A stretch of 5,717 nt of DNA from Prevotellaceae bacterium (GTDB lineage Bacteria > Bacteroidota > Bacteroidia > Bacteroidales > UBA932): positions 1 to 5,717 of the forward strand of contig JAIRLC010000060.1 of assembly GCA_031259645.1 (NCBI GenBank), given 5' to 3'. Positions 5,167 through 5,717 of the stretch are shown here, one piece after another. How positions within the stretch are numbered: position 1 is the stretch's first letter; the number at the start of each line of letters is the position of its first letter. The position numbers and the translations under genes are program-made. The notes below the pieces were generated by a model. That model had not been told where the DNA came from, did no database searches, and saw only the letters and a program-made list of their open reading frames with translations.

Positions 5167-5717
5167 ATGGGACAAAAAACAAACCCAATCAGTAACCGTT
5201 TAGGAATTATTCGCGGCTGGGAGTCCAACTGGTACGGCGGCACGAAATATGCCGGCAAGATTTTGGAAGACGCCAAAATCCGTCAATACCTTACCACCCG
5301 TTTGGCTAAGGCCAGCCTCTCAAAGATTGTTATTGAGCGCACGCTGAAGCTCATTACTGTGACCATCCACACGGCGCGTCCGGGTATTATTATCGGGAAG
5401 GGCGGCCAGGAAGTAGATAAACTCAAGGAAGAATTGAAGAAAATCACCAGCAAAGAAGTTCAGATTAATATTTACGAAGTGAAGCGTCCCGAATTGGACG
5501 CTGTGATTGTGGCCAACAACATTGCCCGTCAGGTGGAAGGGCGCGTGTCGTACCGCCGTGCCATAAAAATGGCGATGGCTTCCACGATCCGCATGGGCGC
5601 CGAAGGCATCAAAGTGTTGATTAGCGGCCGGCTGGGCGGCGCCGAAATGGCCCGTCGCGAAATGCTGAAAGAAGGCCGTACCCCGCTGCACACGTTCCGT
5701 GCCGACATCGACTACGC
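5167..5717 (+). CDS. rpsC: 30S ribosomal protein S3 (3' end cut by the window)
   Basis: S3 lies at the mRNA entry side of the 30S head. Together with S4 and S5 it unwinds mRNA structure as the message enters. The window holds 183 full codons of a protein usually near 230-250 aa. The frame is open to the last base, so this is truncation by the window and not a broken gene. Seen: the opening '[20 protein letters not shown]'; a KH type 2 RNA-binding domain with its GxxG loop as 'IIIGKGG' (74-80); and the second domain with 'YRRAIKMAM' (129-137). Arg130, Arg131 and Lys134 there match the E. coli residues linked to mRNA helicase activity. '[14 protein letters not shown]' (153-166) and '[15 protein letters not shown]' (169-183) follow. 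It begins 1 nt after rplV and has a good Shine-Dalgarno. rplP would be expected next. Confidence 0.97.
   Translation, partial: MGQKTNPISNRLGIIRGWESNWYGGTKYAGKILEDAKIRQYLTTRLAKASLSKIVIERTLKLITVTIHTARPGIIIGKGGQEVDKLKEELKKITSKEVQINIYEVKRPELDAVIVANNIARQVEGRVSYRRAIKMAMASTIRMGAEGIKVLISGRLGGAEMARREMLKEGRTPLHTFRADIDY

Overview
The window is chromosomal DNA of a Bacteroidetes bacterium, most likely order Bacteroidales and probably an uncultivated lineage. Four things point there. The ribosomal proteins carry lineage-typical sequences, such as L2 '[21 protein letters not shown]', an L3 with 'GASSWP' in place of the methylated-Gln motif, and L22 starting 'MGARKR'. The main promoter is of the Bacteroidetes type (TTTG, 19 bp, TATCTTTG). 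Most starts have A-rich leaders without a Shine-Dalgarno sequence. The one non-ribosomal gene has the layout of a Bacteroidales/Fibrobacter-type secreted surface protein.

Layout. Positions 1-470 are AT-rich spacer with degenerate repeats and no gene. Positions 471-1361 encode a secreted protein with a signal peptide, an Ig-like domain and a C-terminal domain resembling the Fibrobacter succinogenes major paralogous (FISUMP) family. Positions 1362-1915 are a second repeat-filled spacer containing a compact GC-rich palindromic island (about 1648-1755). A promoter at 1916-1946 is followed by a leader of about 58 nt. The rest is a tightly packed ribosomal protein operon on the + strand: rplC (L3), rplD (L4), rplW (L23), rplB (L2), rpsS (S19), rplV (L22) and rpsC (S3, cut by the window end). 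Gaps between these genes are 1 to 30 nt.

The operon is the S10/spc-type cluster without its usual first gene: rpsJ (S10) is not upstream of rplC here. Its place is taken by about 650 bp of repeat-rich spacer and the secreted protein gene, and rplC has its own strong-looking promoter. The seven ribosomal products assemble into the two subunits. L3, L4, L2, L22 and L23 shape the peptidyl transferase centre and exit tunnel. S19 and S3 belong to the 30S head.

Nothing here is clearly a new biological system. The items most worth a second look are the broken head of the S10 cluster, the palindromic island, which could be a small non-autonomous mobile or REP-like element, and the AT-rich repeat family shared by both spacers.
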